Below are positions 47,101 to 55,873 of a DNA stretch of 64,000 nucleotides, piece by piece (position 1 is the first letter of the stretch; each line of letters starts with the position of its first letter). A program made the translations under genes and the position numbers. Origin of the DNA: Blastococcus sp. TF02-8 (lineage in GTDB: Bacteria > Actinomycetota > Actinomycetes > Mycobacteriales > Geodermatophilaceae); the NCBI RefSeq assembly GCF_003319175.1, contig NZ_QOHK01000007.1, forward strand, positions 62,001 to 126,000, in the 5' to 3' direction. The notes below the pieces were generated by a model. That model saw nothing but the letters and a program-made list of their open reading frames with translations. It had not been told where the DNA came from and searched no databases.

Positions 47101-48066
47101 ATGCTGGCTGCCTTCGTCTCCACCCCCGCCCCGAAGGACCCGCTCTCCGTCCTCGAGGTCGGCGAGCGCCCCGAGCCCGAGGTTCCCGAGGGCTGGACGA
47201 CCGTGCAGGTGAAGGCCGCCTCGCTCAACCACCACGACCTGTTCAGCCTCCGCGGGGTCGGGCTCCCGGCCGAGCGGATGCCGATGATCCTGGGCTGCGA
47301 CGCCGCGGGCATCGACGAGGACGGCAACGAGGTGGTGGTGCACGGCGTGATCGCCAGCCCCGAGTGGCGCGGCGACGAGACCCTGGACCCCAAGCGCTCG
47401 CTGTTGTCGGAGGTGCACCAGGGCACCCTGGCGGAGAAGGTCGCCGTCCCCCGGTGGAACCTGCTGCCCAAGCCCACCGAGCTGTCCTTCGCCGAGGCCG
47501 CCTGCCTGCCCACCGCGTGGCTGACCGCCTACCGGATGCTGTTCGTGAAGTCCGGCCTGCGCCCGGGACAGACCGTGCTGGTGCAGGGCGCCAGCGGCGG
47601 CGTCGCCACCGCGCTCATCGTGCTGGGCCGCGCCGCCGGCTACCGGATCTGGGTCACCGGCCGCAGCGAGGAGAAGCGTGCCGCCGCCCTGGCCCTGGGC
47701 GCCGAGCAGGCGTTCGAGACCGGCGCCCGGCTCCCCGAACGGGTCGACGGCGTGATGGAGACCGTCGGCGAGGCCACCTGGAGCCACAGCATCAAGTCGC
47801 TCAAGCCCGGCGGCGTCCTGGTCACCTCGGGAGCCACCACCGGCTTCAACCCCGGCGCCGAGCTCAACCGGGTCTTCTTCACCCAGCTCTCCGTCGTCGG
47901 TTCCACGATGGGCACGAAGGCCGAGCTGGAGGCGCTCATCCAGATGTGCGCCGTCACCGGCATCCGGCCGCAGATCGACGTCGAGCTGCCGCTGGCCCAG
48001 GCCCGCGAGGGCTTCGAGCGGATGCTCGAGGGCCGCACCAACGGGAAGATCGTCTTCACGCTCTGA
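47101..48066 (+). CDS. Quinone oxidoreductase-like zinc-type alcohol dehydrogenase
   Basis: The protein has 321 residues in the MDR superfamily. The N-terminal GroES-like fold has VQVKAASLNHHDLFSLRGVG, and the NADPH-binding loop TVLVQGASGGVATALIVLGR (glycine-rich). The catalytic zinc ligands of true alcohol dehydrogenases are replaced (HHDLFSLRG, GCDAAG), so it is a zinc-independent quinone-oxidoreductase type. The substrate is unknown. The ATG at 47101 lies 15 nt after a TTAGGT element, so the message may be nearly leaderless. Confidence 0.9.
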   Translation: MLAAFVSTPAPKDPLSVLEVGERPEPEVPEGWTTVQVKAASLNHHDLFSLRGVGLPAERMPMILGCDAAGIDEDGNEVVVHGVIASPEWRGDETLDPKRSLLSEVHQGTLAEKVAVPRWNLLPKPTELSFAEAACLPTAWLTAYRMLFVKSGLRPGQTVLVQGASGGVATALIVLGRAAGYRIWVTGRSEEKRAAALALGAEQAFETGARLPERVDGVMETVGEATWSHSIKSLKPGGVLVTSGATTGFNPGAELNRVFFTQLSVVGSTMGTKAELEALIQMCAVTGIRPQIDVELPLAQAREGFERMLEGRTNGKIVFTL

Positions 48067-48099
48067 CCTCTCCGCTCGACCGGGTGCACGGTCGGCGCG

Positions 48100-48414
48100 T
48101 CAGCCGACGAGCTTGAGACCGACCACGCAGCCGACGATCCCGGCGAGCAGCAGGATCTTGACGACCGACACCGCCTCGGCGCCGGTGGTCATCGCATAGA
48201 CGACGGTGACCACCGCGCCGATGCCGACCCACACCGCATAGGCGGTCCCCAGCGGCAGCTCGCGCATGGCGTAGGCCAGCCCACCCATGCTCCCGAGCAG
48301 GGCGACGGCGAACACGACCGACGGCAGCGGACGGCTGAACCCCTCCGAGCGGTCGAGCGCCGCGGCCCACACCGCCTCGAGCAGGCCGGACAGGACCAGC
48401 ACCAACCACGACAT
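48100..48414 (-). CDS. gdx: Guanidinium exporter Gdx (SugE-type SMR protein)
   Basis: The protein has 104 residues and four membrane helices. It carries SWLVLVLSGLLEAVWAAAL with the essential Glu13, GFSRPLPSVV, ELPLGTAYAVWVGIGAV and a terminal GLKL, all shared with E. coli Gdx/SugE. Gdx proteins export guanidinium in exchange for protons. The ATG at 48414 follows AGAGGAG. A guanidine-III riboswitch abuts that site directly, which settles the subtype. The original annotation style would call this SugE or quaternary ammonium resistance. Confidence 0.93.
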   Translation of the reverse strand: MSWLVLVLSGLLEAVWAAALDRSEGFSRPLPSVVFAVALLGSMGGLAYAMRELPLGTAYAVWVGIGAVVTVVYAMTTGAEAVSVVKILLLAGIVGCVVGLKLVG

Positions 48415-48427
48415 CGCGGGCTCCTCT

Positions 48428-48471
48428 GGCGCCGTCTTGTCGCACACCGGGTACGGCACCGCTCGTCCGGG
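48428..48471 (-). promoter_or_regulatory. Guanidine-III (ykkC-III) riboswitch
   Basis: On the minus strand the RNA carries, in order, CCGGACGAG, GCCGUACCCGGU and GACAAGACGGCGCC. These are the conserved blocks of the compact pseudoknotted guanidine-III aptamer as I remember it from its Thermobifida form. CCGG pairs with CCGG of the second block and GCCGU with ACGGC of the third. Its 3' end touches the AGAGGAG ribosome binding site of gdx, so guanidine binding most likely controls translation. Confidence 0.92.
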
Positions 48472-48507
48472 AGCCGTGGTCCCGACTCGCCACCGACTCT
48501 AACCACC

Positions 48508-48558
48508 CGACCGTGTCAAGACAGGTTGACACGGTCGTCAGGGCAACCTAGGTTGACA
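48508..48558 (+). promoter_or_regulatory. Operator and promoter of the HTH/Clp-N gene pair
   Basis: CGACCGTGTCAA (48508-48519) and TTGACACGGTCG (48526-48537) are perfect 12-nt inverted arms with a 6-nt spacer. The second arm provides a TTGACA -35 (48526-48531), with TAGGTT (48549-48554) 17 nt on as -10. The -10 is inside a perfect palindrome CAACCTAGGTTG (48544-48555). GGTTGACA is repeated directly at 48524 and 48551. The start ATG at 48562 would be almost leaderless. Confidence 0.75.
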
Positions 48559-48561
48559 GGC

Positions 48562-48810
48562 ATGGCGGACACAGCAGCAGTGGCCACCGCCGCCGGCAGC
48601 ACGGACCCGACGGTGGGGTTGAAGGCCGTCCGATCGCTCCGGGTCCTCGTCGAGCGCCTGGAGACCCTCCAGGTGCGGAACGCCCGCGAGCAGGGGTGGA
48701 CCTGGGAGCAGATCGCGCAGCTCCTCGGCGTCACCCGGCAGGCGGTGCACAAGAAGCACGCCGGCGGTCGGTCGATCAGCGGCAGAGCCCCGCTCCGACG
48801 GAAGGACTGA
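48562..48810 (+). CDS. Small helix-turn-helix DNA-binding protein
   Basis: The protein has 82 residues. LRVLVERLETLQVRNAREQG leads into WTWEQIAQLLGVTRQAVHKK, a clear helix-turn-helix, with a basic end HAGGRSISGRAPLRRKD. It is two nt upstream of a Clp-N repeat gene; such HTH plus Clp-N pairs recur in Actinobacteria. It most likely binds the large inverted repeat just upstream and represses its own gene. The start ATG 48562 has almost no leader. Confidence 0.85.
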   Translation: MADTAAVATAAGSTDPTVGLKAVRSLRVLVERLETLQVRNAREQGWTWEQIAQLLGVTRQAVHKKHAGGRSISGRAPLRRKD

Positions 48811-48812
48811 GC

Positions 48813-49337
48813 ATGTTCGAACGCTTCACGCGCGACGCCCGCGAGGTGGTCGTGGGAGCCCAGGAGGAGGCGCGCAGCCTCGGCCACCAGCGCATCGGCA
48901 CCGAGCACATCCTGCTGGGCGTGCTCGCCCGACCGACCACGACGTCGGCGCAGGTGCTGGCGCGGCACGGCATCGACCGCGCCGGTGTCGTGGCTGCCGT
49001 CCGCACCCTGGTCGGCGACGTGGACGCCGACGCCCTCAGCACGATCGGCATCGACCTGGACGCCGTGCGGGAGACCGTGGAGGCCGCCTTCGGCCCGGGC
49101 GCCCTGGACGGTCCGCGCGGGCGGTCGGGGCACCTCCCCCTCACCCCGCGCGCCAAGAAGGTGCTCGAGCTGTCGCTGCGGGAGGCCATCGCCATGAAGT
49201 CGAGCAGCATCGCCGACGGGCACATCACCCTGGGCCTGCTCCGTGAGGGCGAAGGCCTGGCGATGAAGGTGCTGCACGACCGCGGCGTCGACCCGGTCAG
49301 CCTCCGGCGCGACCTCGGGCTGGCGCTGAACCCCTGA
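48813..49337 (+). CDS. Clp N-domain (Clp-R) protein without ATPase
   Basis: The protein has 174 residues. It carries two Clp-N repeats: MFERFTRDAREVVVGAQEEA with LGHQRIGTEHILLGVLA, and TPRAKKVLELSLREAIAMKS with IADGHITLGLLREGEGLAMK. It has no AAA domain. Such proteins may bind substrates or adaptors in place of ClpC, or sense stress for the HTH partner. The start ATG 48813 is 2 nt after the HTH gene. Its last 41 nt overlap the end of the convergent transporter gene. Confidence 0.9.
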   Translation: MFERFTRDAREVVVGAQEEARSLGHQRIGTEHILLGVLARPTTTSAQVLARHGIDRAGVVAAVRTLVGDVDADALSTIGIDLDAVRETVEAAFGPGALDGPRGRSGHLPLTPRAKKVLELSLREAIAMKSSSIADGHITLGLLREGEGLAMKVLHDRGVDPVSLRRDLGLALNP

Positions 49338-51054
49338 GCAGCACGACCGCCGCGACCGCGGCCGCCGCGGCGGCGATCGCCGCACCGGCGAACACCGTGT
49401 GCAGCTGGGTGAGCAGGGCGGCCTCGGTCGCGGCGTCGTAGGCCGGGCAGTCCGCCGGGGACGAGGGGCACACCTGCATGGGCGTGCCGATGGCCGCCAC
49501 CTCGGCGGTGAACCGGCGCAGCGCCACGGCGGTGAGCAAGGACAGCCCGGTCAGCATCCCGACCGTCCGGGCGACGACCGCGAGCGCCCCGGCGCTGCCG
49601 TGCACCTCCGGCCGGGTGACGGCGAGCAGCACGGTGTTCACGGGAGCGATGGCCAGCCCGAAGCCGAGACCGGCGGCCAGCAGGACCACCCACGACGCCG
49701 CGCCGTCCAGCGACCGCTCGTCCCAGCCCGTCATCGCGACGAAGCTCGCCGCGGCCAGACCCATGCCGCCCGCGGCGACGAGCCGGGGGGCGACCGTTCG
49801 GCACAGCCAGCCCCCTGCCACCGCGCCGATCGGCACGGCGACCAGCAGCCGGACCAGCACGAGCGCCGCCCCGAGCTGGTCACCGGGGGTGGTGGTCGCC
49901 CGCGCGAACAGCGGCACGTCGACCAGGGCCGCCACCAGCGCGACCCCCACCAGCAGGTTGACCACCAGCGCGCCCCAGGCACCTCGCGGGCGCAACGCGT
50001 CCAGCGGGAGCACCGGGTCGGCGATCCGCCGCTCGTGCAGCACGAACAGCAGCGCGGCGAGGGCCGACAGCGGCAGCAGCACCCAACCGTGCGCGACGAC
50101 CTCGGCGTCGACGTCGGCGGCGGCGAAGGCCCAGACCAGCGCGCCGAGTGCCACGACGGCCAACGCCGAGCCGAGCACGTCGACCTCGCGGGCGAGGGAG
50201 CGCAGACCCCGCAGCGGGAGCACCGCGCCGTCCGGGTGCCACCAGCTGCGCACGGCCAGCGCGGCCGTGGCCATCGACGCCGCCAGCACCAGCGGGGTGC
50301 TCCACGGCCAGGCGTCGAGCAGCGGGACGTAGAGGAGACCGAGGGTGACGTCCTCGGCCAGCGCGGTCGGCTCGGCCAGCTGCAGGGCGAGCGCCAGGCC
50401 GGCCACGACAGCCAGGCCGAGGCCGAGGGGGTCGGGCCGGCGTACCCGACCGGCGAGGGCCATCCCGCCGGCCAGCCCGATCCCCAGGGCGAGGTTCAGC
50501 CAGAAGATGGCCCGCCAGTCCGCCGCGGCCAGGACGGCGGCGCCGGCGAGCGGCCCCAGCACCGCGCCGGCCTCCTGCACGGCCCCGACCACGCCCAGCG
50601 GCACCGACCGCCGCTCGGGCGGCCAGCGGTCTGCCACCAGGGCCAGGGTCGCCGGCACCAGCCCGCCGGCACCGATCCCCTGCAGTCCCCGCCCCGCGAC
50701 GGCGAGCCCGAGGGACTCCGCCGTCGCGGTCAGGAGGGAGCCGAGCGCGAAGAGCAGCAGGCAGCCCACCAGGACGGGGGTGCGGCCGCGCAGGTCGGCG
50801 AGCCGGCCCAGCAGCGGGAGGGTGGCCGTGTACCCGAGCAGGAAGCCACCGACGATCGGCGTCGCCCGTTGCAGGTCGTCCAGCCCCACCCCGACGCCGG
50901 TGAGGATGTCCGGCAGCGCCAGGACGACGACGTAGGTGTCGGCCGCCGTGACGAGGACGGCGAGGGTGGCGAGCACGACCGCCGCGAGGCCCGGGACGCG
51001 GGCGCTGCCCGCGGCCGGCACCTCAGCCGGTGGTGGGTGCGGTGATGTCGACAT
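49297..51054 (-). CDS. MFS transporter (P55-like, DHA2 group)
   Basis: The protein has 585 residues and 14 predicted membrane helices. Helix 1 is VVLATLAVLVTAADTYVVVL. The A-like motif is LPLLGRLADLRGRTPVLVGC, and motif C is PLGVVGAVQEAGAVLGPLAG. It follows an LppX/LprAFG lipoprotein gene with a 32-nt overlap. This is the LprG-P55 arrangement of mycobacteria, where the pair moves triacylglyceride-type lipids to the outer envelope. By homology this pair may do the same or export drugs. Start ATG 51054. Confidence 0.9.
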   Translation of the reverse strand: MSTSPHPPPAEVPAAGSARVPGLAAVVLATLAVLVTAADTYVVVLALPDILTGVGVGLDDLQRATPIVGGFLLGYTATLPLLGRLADLRGRTPVLVGCLLLFALGSLLTATAESLGLAVAGRGLQGIGAGGLVPATLALVADRWPPERRSVPLGVVGAVQEAGAVLGPLAGAAVLAAADWRAIFWLNLALGIGLAGGMALAGRVRRPDPLGLGLAVVAGLALALQLAEPTALAEDVTLGLLYVPLLDAWPWSTPLVLAASMATAALAVRSWWHPDGAVLPLRGLRSLAREVDVLGSALAVVALGALVWAFAAADVDAEVVAHGWVLLPLSALAALLFVLHERRIADPVLPLDALRPRGAWGALVVNLLVGVALVAALVDVPLFARATTTPGDQLGAALVLVRLLVAVPIGAVAGGWLCRTVAPRLVAAGGMGLAAASFVAMTGWDERSLDGAASWVVLLAAGLGFGLAIAPVNTVLLAVTRPEVHGSAGALAVVARTVGMLTGLSLLTAVALRRFTAEVAAIGTPMQVCPSSPADCPAYDAATEAALLTQLHTVFAGAAIAAAAAAVAAVVLLRGSAPARGRAGG

Positions 51055-51727
51055 CGGCCCCGAAGTCGCTGAGCTCGAGCGTGTACGTGCCGTCGGCGTC
51101 CGCGGTGAAGAACGGGCCGGTCAGCGTCGCGCGGCGCAGCTCCCCGCTCTTGTCGGCGATGGAGAACGTCGCCTTCACCGGCTTCGACGGGTCCTTGCTG
51201 GTGAGCAGCTGCTCCACCAGGTCGCCGGGGAGCTCGGCGGTCACCTCGCGCACGACCTCGCCGCCGACGCGGCGCTCCTTCCCCAGCTTCGCCGAGCGCG
51301 CCTCGGTGAAGAACTGGGAGATCCCGTTCTCGGGGTCCAGCAGCGCCCCGGGGTCACCGATGCCGAACTGGGAGGGGTCGATCACGCTGAACGACGATGC
51401 GAACGGCAGCTGCGCGTAGACGGTCCCATCGACCGAGACGACGTCCAGGTCGACCGTCGAGCCCAGCGCGACGACCTGCAGGGTGCCCTCGAAGGACGAC
51501 GGGCGGGCGATGTCGCCCTCACCCCCGACCAGCGCGGTACCCGAGGACGGAGCGCCTTCGCTGTCCAGCACGAAGTGCGCGCTCGACGTGTCGTCGAGGG
51601 TGCCCTTGGCCTTGGTCAGCAGGTCCCCCGCCGACTCCCCCGCGTCGTCGCTGCTGCAGCCGGTGAGCACCGGACCGGCGACGAGGGCGAGCGCGAGCAG
51701 CGGGACAGCCCGGTGGCGCAGCGACAT
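51023..51727 (-). CDS. LppX/LprG-type lipoprotein
   Basis: The protein has 234 residues. The signal ends in the lipobox VLTGC (Cys at about 23). The body is the LppX_LprAFG fold: SAGDLLTKAKGTLDDTSSAH, GGEGDIARPSSFEGTLQVV, VDLDVVSVDGTVYAQLPF and DGTYTLELSDFGADVDI. These half-barrels hold lipid chains in a pocket. The 3' end overlaps the MFS gene by 32 nt, so it is translated from one message. It is probably lipid-binding at the cell surface. Confidence 0.9.
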   Translation of the reverse strand: MSLRHRAVPLLALALVAGPVLTGCSSDDAGESAGDLLTKAKGTLDDTSSAHFVLDSEGAPSSGTALVGGEGDIARPSSFEGTLQVVALGSTVDLDVVSVDGTVYAQLPFASSFSVIDPSQFGIGDPGALLDPENGISQFFTEARSAKLGKERRVGGEVVREVTAELPGDLVEQLLTSKDPSKPVKATFSIADKSGELRRATLTGPFFTADADGTYTLELSDFGADVDITAPTTG

Positions 51728-51790
51728 GGCGACCTCCCGTGAGCCGGGTGGACCCGGCGTACCGACGGCGGACAGTAGCGCGGCGCGACC

Positions 51791-52459
51791 TCAGACGGCG
51801 GGAGCGGTGCGCGCGGCGACCCGCGCGGCGGCCTTGGCCCGGTTGCGCTCGGGCAGGAACGCCAGGGCCGGGGCCAGCTCGGCGGCCCGGTGCTTCTGCG
51901 TGGTCCACGCTCGGAAGGTGAGGTCGATCGTCACGCCGTGGTCGGGCCGGTGCACGAGCTCGATCCCGTCGCCGGCGCCGAGCTCGCCGGTCTCCAGCAC
52001 CCGGAGGTAGGCCCCCGGGGCGCCGTGCGCGGTGAAGCGCTTGACCAGCTGAGGCACGTCCCAGAACCGGGCGAAGTTGGCGCACGGGATCCGCGGGGCG
52101 GTGACCTCGAGCAGCGCCGTCCCGACCCGCCACCGCTCCCCCAGGACGGCGGAGGTGAGGTCGAGCCCGCAGGTCCGCAGGTTCTCGCCGAACCGGCCCG
52201 GCGGCAGCTCGCGGCCGAGCTCGACGGCCCACCAGTCGGCGTCCTCCTGAGCGTAGGCGTAGACCTGCTGGCCGTCGCCCCCGTGGTACTTGCGGTTGAC
52301 CTGGACGTCGCCGTCGAGCCCGAGCTCGCCGACGGCGACCCGACCCTCGACCGGGTGCTTGTCGATACCGCTGCGGTTCGGCCGGCGGTCGGGCAGCGGC
52401 AGCAGGTCCGCTCCCGAGACGCAGACCGCGGTCACCAGGCCAGGGCCCCGGTCGCTCAC
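51791..52459 (-). CDS. MOSC domain protein (YiiM-like)
   Basis: The protein has 222 residues. MOSC domains bind molybdenum cofactor and transfer sulfur or reduce N-hydroxylated compounds. Motifs are [46 protein letters not shown] and [15 protein letters not shown], the last with the cofactor-binding Cys. Start GTG 52459 overlaps the lepA stop by 4 nt. The C-terminal 40 residues are Ala/Arg-rich. Confidence 0.92.
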   Translation of the reverse strand: MSDRGPGLVTAVCVSGADLLPLPDRRPNRSGIDKHPVEGRVAVGELGLDGDVQVNRKYHGGDGQQVYAYAQEDADWWAVELGRELPPGRFGENLRTCGLDLTSAVLGERWRVGTALLEVTAPRIPCANFARFWDVPQLVKRFTAHGAPGAYLRVLETGELGAGDGIELVHRPDHGVTIDLTFRAWTTQKHRAAELAPALAFLPERNRAKAAARVAARTAPAV

Positions 52460-54285
52460 TTCTTGGACGCGGTGGACTCGTTCGTGGAGAGCGCGGCCAC
52501 GAAGGCCTCCTGGGGGACCTCGACGCGGCCGACCATCTTCATCCGCTTCTTGCCCTCCTTCTGCTTCTCCAGCAGCTTCCGCTTGCGGGTGATGTCACCG
52601 CCGTAGCACTTGGCGAGGACGTCCTTGCGGATCGCGCGCACGGTCTCGCGGGCGATGACCCGGGACCCGACGGCGGCCTGGATGGGCACCTCGAACTGCT
52701 GGCGCGGGATGAGCTCGCGCAGCTTGCCGGCCATCATCACGCCGTAGCTGTAGGCCTTGTCCTTGTGCACGATCGCGCTGAAGGCGTCGACGGCCTCACC
52801 CTGCAGCAGGATGTCCACCTTGACCAGGGAGGACTCCTGCTCACCGGCCTCCTGGTAGTCGAGGCTGGCGTACCCGCGCGTGCGCGACTTCAGGGCGTCG
52901 AAGAAGTCGAAGATGATCTCGCCGAGCGGCAGCGTGTAGCGCAGCTCGACGCGGGACTCGCTCAGGTAGTCCATGCCGCCGAGCTGGCCGCGGCGGCTCT
53001 GGCAGAGCTCCATGATCGCGCCGGTGTAGTCGCTGGGCGCGATGATCGTGGCGTTGACGATCGGCTCGTAGACCTTGTCGATCTTGCCCTCGGGCCAGTC
53101 GCTGGGGTTGGTCACCGTGATCTCGGAGCGGTCCTCCATGACGACGCGGTACACGACGTTCGGCGCGGTCGAGATCAGGCTGATGCCCGCCTCCCGCTCC
53201 AGCCGCTCGCGGACGATCTCCAGGTGCAGCAGGCCCAGGAAGCCGACGCGGAACCCGAAGCCCAGTGCCGCGGAGGTCTCCGGCTCGTAGGTGAGCGCGG
53301 CGTCGTTGAGCAGCAGCTTGTCCAGCGCCTCGCGCAGCAGCGGGTACTCGCTGCCGTCGATCGGGTACAGGCCGGAGTAGACCATCGGCTTCGGGTCGCT
53401 GTAGCCGCCGATGGCCTCGGCCGCGGGCTTGTGCTGCAGCGTGACCGTGTCACCCACGCGGGACTGGCGGACGTCCTTCACGCCGGTGATGAAGTAGCCG
53501 ACCTCGCCGACGCCCAGGGAGTCCACGGGCTTGGGCTCGGGCGAGATGACGCCGATCTCCAGCAGCTCGTGCGTGGCGCCGGTCGACATCATCTTGATCC
53601 GCTCGCGGGCGGAGATCCGGCCGTCCACCACGCGGACGTAGGTGATCACACCCCGGTAGATGTCGTAGACGGAGTCGAAGATCATCGCGCGGGCCGGCGC
53701 CTCGGCCTCGCCCTCGGGCGCCGGGATCTGGGCGACGATCGCGTCGAGCAGCGCCGGTACGCCCTCACCGGTCTTGCCACTGACGCGCAGGACGTCGTCG
53801 GGGTCGCAGCCGATGATGTGCGCGATCTCCGCGGCGTACTTCTCCGGCTGGGCGGCCGGAAGGTCGATCTTGTTGAGGACCGGGATGATCGTGAGGTCGT
53901 TCTCCATGGCCAGGTACAGGTTGGCCAGGGTCTGCGCCTCGATGCCCTGCGCGGCGTCGACCAGCAGCACGGCGCCCTCGCAGGCGGCCAGCGAGCGGGA
54001 CACCTCGTAGGTGAAGTCCACGTGGCCCGGGGTGTCGATCATGTCGAGGACGTACTCGGTGCCCCCGACCTCCCACGGCAGGCGGACGTTCTGGGCCTTG
54101 ATGGTGATGCCGCGCTCGCGCTCGATGTCCATGCGGTCGAGGTACTGGGCGCGCATCTGCCGTGCCTCGATGATTCCGGTGACCTCGAGCATCCGGTCGG
54201 CCAGCGTCGACTTGCCGTGGTCGATGTGGGCGATGATGCAGAAGTTCCGGATGAGGGCCGGATCGGTGGCAGCGGGAGTCGTCAC
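52456..54285 (-). CDS. lepA: Elongation factor 4 (LepA)
   Basis: LepA is a ribosomal GTPase that back-translocates stalled ribosomes or aids initiation. It has 609 residues. The G-domain has [46 protein letters not shown] and NKIDLPAA. The EF-G-like domains and the LepA-specific C-terminus follow ([32 protein letters not shown]). Start GTG 54285. It diverges from rpsT and overlaps the MOSC gene at its end. Confidence 0.97.
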   Translation of the reverse strand: MTTPAATDPALIRNFCIIAHIDHGKSTLADRMLEVTGIIEARQMRAQYLDRMDIERERGITIKAQNVRLPWEVGGTEYVLDMIDTPGHVDFTYEVSRSLAACEGAVLLVDAAQGIEAQTLANLYLAMENDLTIIPVLNKIDLPAAQPEKYAAEIAHIIGCDPDDVLRVSGKTGEGVPALLDAIVAQIPAPEGEAEAPARAMIFDSVYDIYRGVITYVRVVDGRISARERIKMMSTGATHELLEIGVISPEPKPVDSLGVGEVGYFITGVKDVRQSRVGDTVTLQHKPAAEAIGGYSDPKPMVYSGLYPIDGSEYPLLREALDKLLLNDAALTYEPETSAALGFGFRVGFLGLLHLEIVRERLEREAGISLISTAPNVVYRVVMEDRSEITVTNPSDWPEGKIDKVYEPIVNATIIAPSDYTGAIMELCQSRRGQLGGMDYLSESRVELRYTLPLGEIIFDFFDALKSRTRGYASLDYQEAGEQESSLVKVDILLQGEAVDAFSAIVHKDKAYSYGVMMAGKLRELIPRQQFEVPIQAAVGSRVIARETVRAIRKDVLAKCYGGDITRKRKLLEKQKEGKKRMKMVGRVEVPQEAFVAALSTNESTASKK

Positions 54286-54504
54286 AGTGCCGCTATCGTC
54301 CCACGCCGTCGCCCGGGCCCGGGAACGGGCGCGACACCCGGTGCGTCCGAGGTGTGCGGGAGGTCGCCCACCGCGGGTTGGGTCGCCTCCCGGCGGGCTG
54401 GTATCTTTGCAGGCCGGTCCGCTCGGTGCCTGTGCGCGCCCGGACGCAGAACTTTGAACGACTGTCAGAAGTACTCCCTCCTGTCGAGACACCGAGGCTC
54501 ACGC

Positions 54505-54765
54505 GTGGCGAACATCAAGTCCCAGATGAAGCGGATCAAGACCAACGAGAAGGCGCGCCAGCGCAACGTTGCCGTCAAGTCCGCCCTGAAGACGGCCGTC
54601 CGGCGCGTCCGCACCGCCGCCGAGGCCGGGGACGCCGCCGCCGCGACCGCTGCCCTGCAGACCGCCAACAAGGCGCTCGACAAGGCCGCCAGCAAGGGCG
54701 TCATCCACAAGAACCAGGCTGCCAACCGCAAGTCGGGTCTGGCGAAGCTCACCGCCGGTCTCTGA
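54505..54765 (+). CDS. rpsT: Ribosomal protein S20
   Basis: The protein has 86 residues, basic, as usual for S20. It starts [20 protein letters not shown] (GTG start at 54505 with a GAGG site). The middle is [20 protein letters not shown], and the end [18 protein letters not shown]. It is a 30S assembly protein. A TATCTT element at 54400-54405 may be its promoter. It is monocistronic, ending in a strong hairpin. Divergent from lepA, as in other Actinobacteria. Confidence 0.97.
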   Translation: MANIKSQMKRIKTNEKARQRNVAVKSALKTAVRRVRTAAEAGDAAAATAALQTANKALDKAASKGVIHKNQAANRKSGLAKLTAGL

Positions 54766-54793
54766 TCCGGCCTCGCGCCCCGCGCGGACCGAC

Positions 54794-54825
54794 CGAGCCC
54801 CTGTCCCTGCCGGGACGGGGGCTCG
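54794..54825 (+). terminator. Terminator after rpsT
   Basis: A 14-bp stem with one G-T pair (cgagcccctgtccc with gggacgggggctcg) and a 4-nt loop, 28 nt past the rpsT stop. The convergent holA ends 46 nt on. Confidence 0.85.
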
Positions 54826-54871
54826 TCGCATTCCTGGGCGCGGCTCCCGGGCAGGACCTCGGTGCCGCGGC

Positions 54872-55873
54872 TCAGCGGCCGGCGCGCACCCGCCCTCGAC
54901 CGGTCTCGGTGCGGATGGTGACGATGCGCCGGATCGCCCGCTCGAGCGCGTAGTCCGCACTCGCCGCGGCGCCCTTCACATCGGCGTTGAGGTCGGCGGC
55001 GACGCCGAGGGCCAGCTGCAGCCCCTCGATGCTCCAGCCGCGCGCCTGCGCCTGGGCCTTCTTGACCTTCCACGGCGGCATCTTCAGCGTGCGGGCGAGG
55101 TCACCGGGATTGCTGGAGCTCAGCGAGGCGACCCGGGCAGCGGTGCGCACTCCGTCGGCGATCGCGTCGGCGATGAGCACGTGTGCCACGCCCCGCTCCA
55201 GCGCCCAGCGGAGCATCTCGATCGAGCCGGCCCGATCGCCGGTGAGCACCCGCTCGGCGACGGTGAAGCCGGTGACCTCGGCCTGTCCGCGGTGGAAGCG
55301 CGCGACGTCGTCGGCGTCGATGCTCCCGCCGAAGTCGCTCACCAGCTGGCTGGCCGCGGCCGACAGCCCCCGCAGGTCGGCGCCGATGGCATCGACGAGC
55401 GCGGTCACGGCATCGGGGGTGATCCGGCCGCCGAAGGTGCGGACCTCGTTGCGCACGAAGGCGATCCGGTCGCCGACCGAGCTGACCTTGGGGCACTCGT
55501 CGACCGCCGCCCCGGCGGCCTTGAACGCCTTGACCAGTGCCTCGTTCCGCTTGCCGCCGCCGTGCACGATCACCAGCGTCAGGTCGGGGTCGGGCTCCTT
55601 GGCGTAGGAGGTCAGCGAGTCGGCCAGCGCGCTCGCCGCCTCGTGGACACCGGTGACGACGACCAGCCGGTGCCCGCCGAACAGCGAGGGCGCCAGCACG
55701 TCGGCCAGCTGGCCGACCGGCAGACCCAGCGCGGCCAGCTCGTGCACCTCGACGTCGGGGTGGCGGCCGAGGACCGCGGAACGGACGGCGCTCACCGCGC
55801 GGGACCGCAGCAGCTCCTCCTCGCCGATGACGACGCGCAGCCGGGAGGTGGGCTCGACCGGTGAGGCTGGCAC
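54872..55873 (-). CDS. holA: DNA polymerase III subunit delta
   Basis: HolA opens the beta clamp in the clamp loader. It has 333 residues. The start is LRVVIGEEELLRSRAVSAV, with HELAALGLPVGQLADVLAPS and LFGGHRLVVVTGV. The middle is ITPDAVTALVDAIGADLRGL and SAAASQLVSDFGGSIDADDV. The C-terminus has MPPWKVKKAQAQARGWSIEG. Start GTG 55873. The upstream comEC frame has no stop before this gene and stays open through most of it. Final gene of the comEA-comEC-holA operon. Confidence 0.95.
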   Translation of the reverse strand: MPASPVEPTSRLRVVIGEEELLRSRAVSAVRSAVLGRHPDVEVHELAALGLPVGQLADVLAPSLFGGHRLVVVTGVHEAASALADSLTSYAKEPDPDLTLVIVHGGGKRNEALVKAFKAAGAAVDECPKVSSVGDRIAFVRNEVRTFGGRITPDAVTALVDAIGADLRGLSAAASQLVSDFGGSIDADDVARFHRGQAEVTGFTVAERVLTGDRAGSIEMLRWALERGVAHVLIADAIADGVRTAARVASLSSSNPGDLARTLKMPPWKVKKAQAQARGWSIEGLQLALGVAADLNADVKGAAASADYALERAIRRIVTIRTETGRGRVRAGR

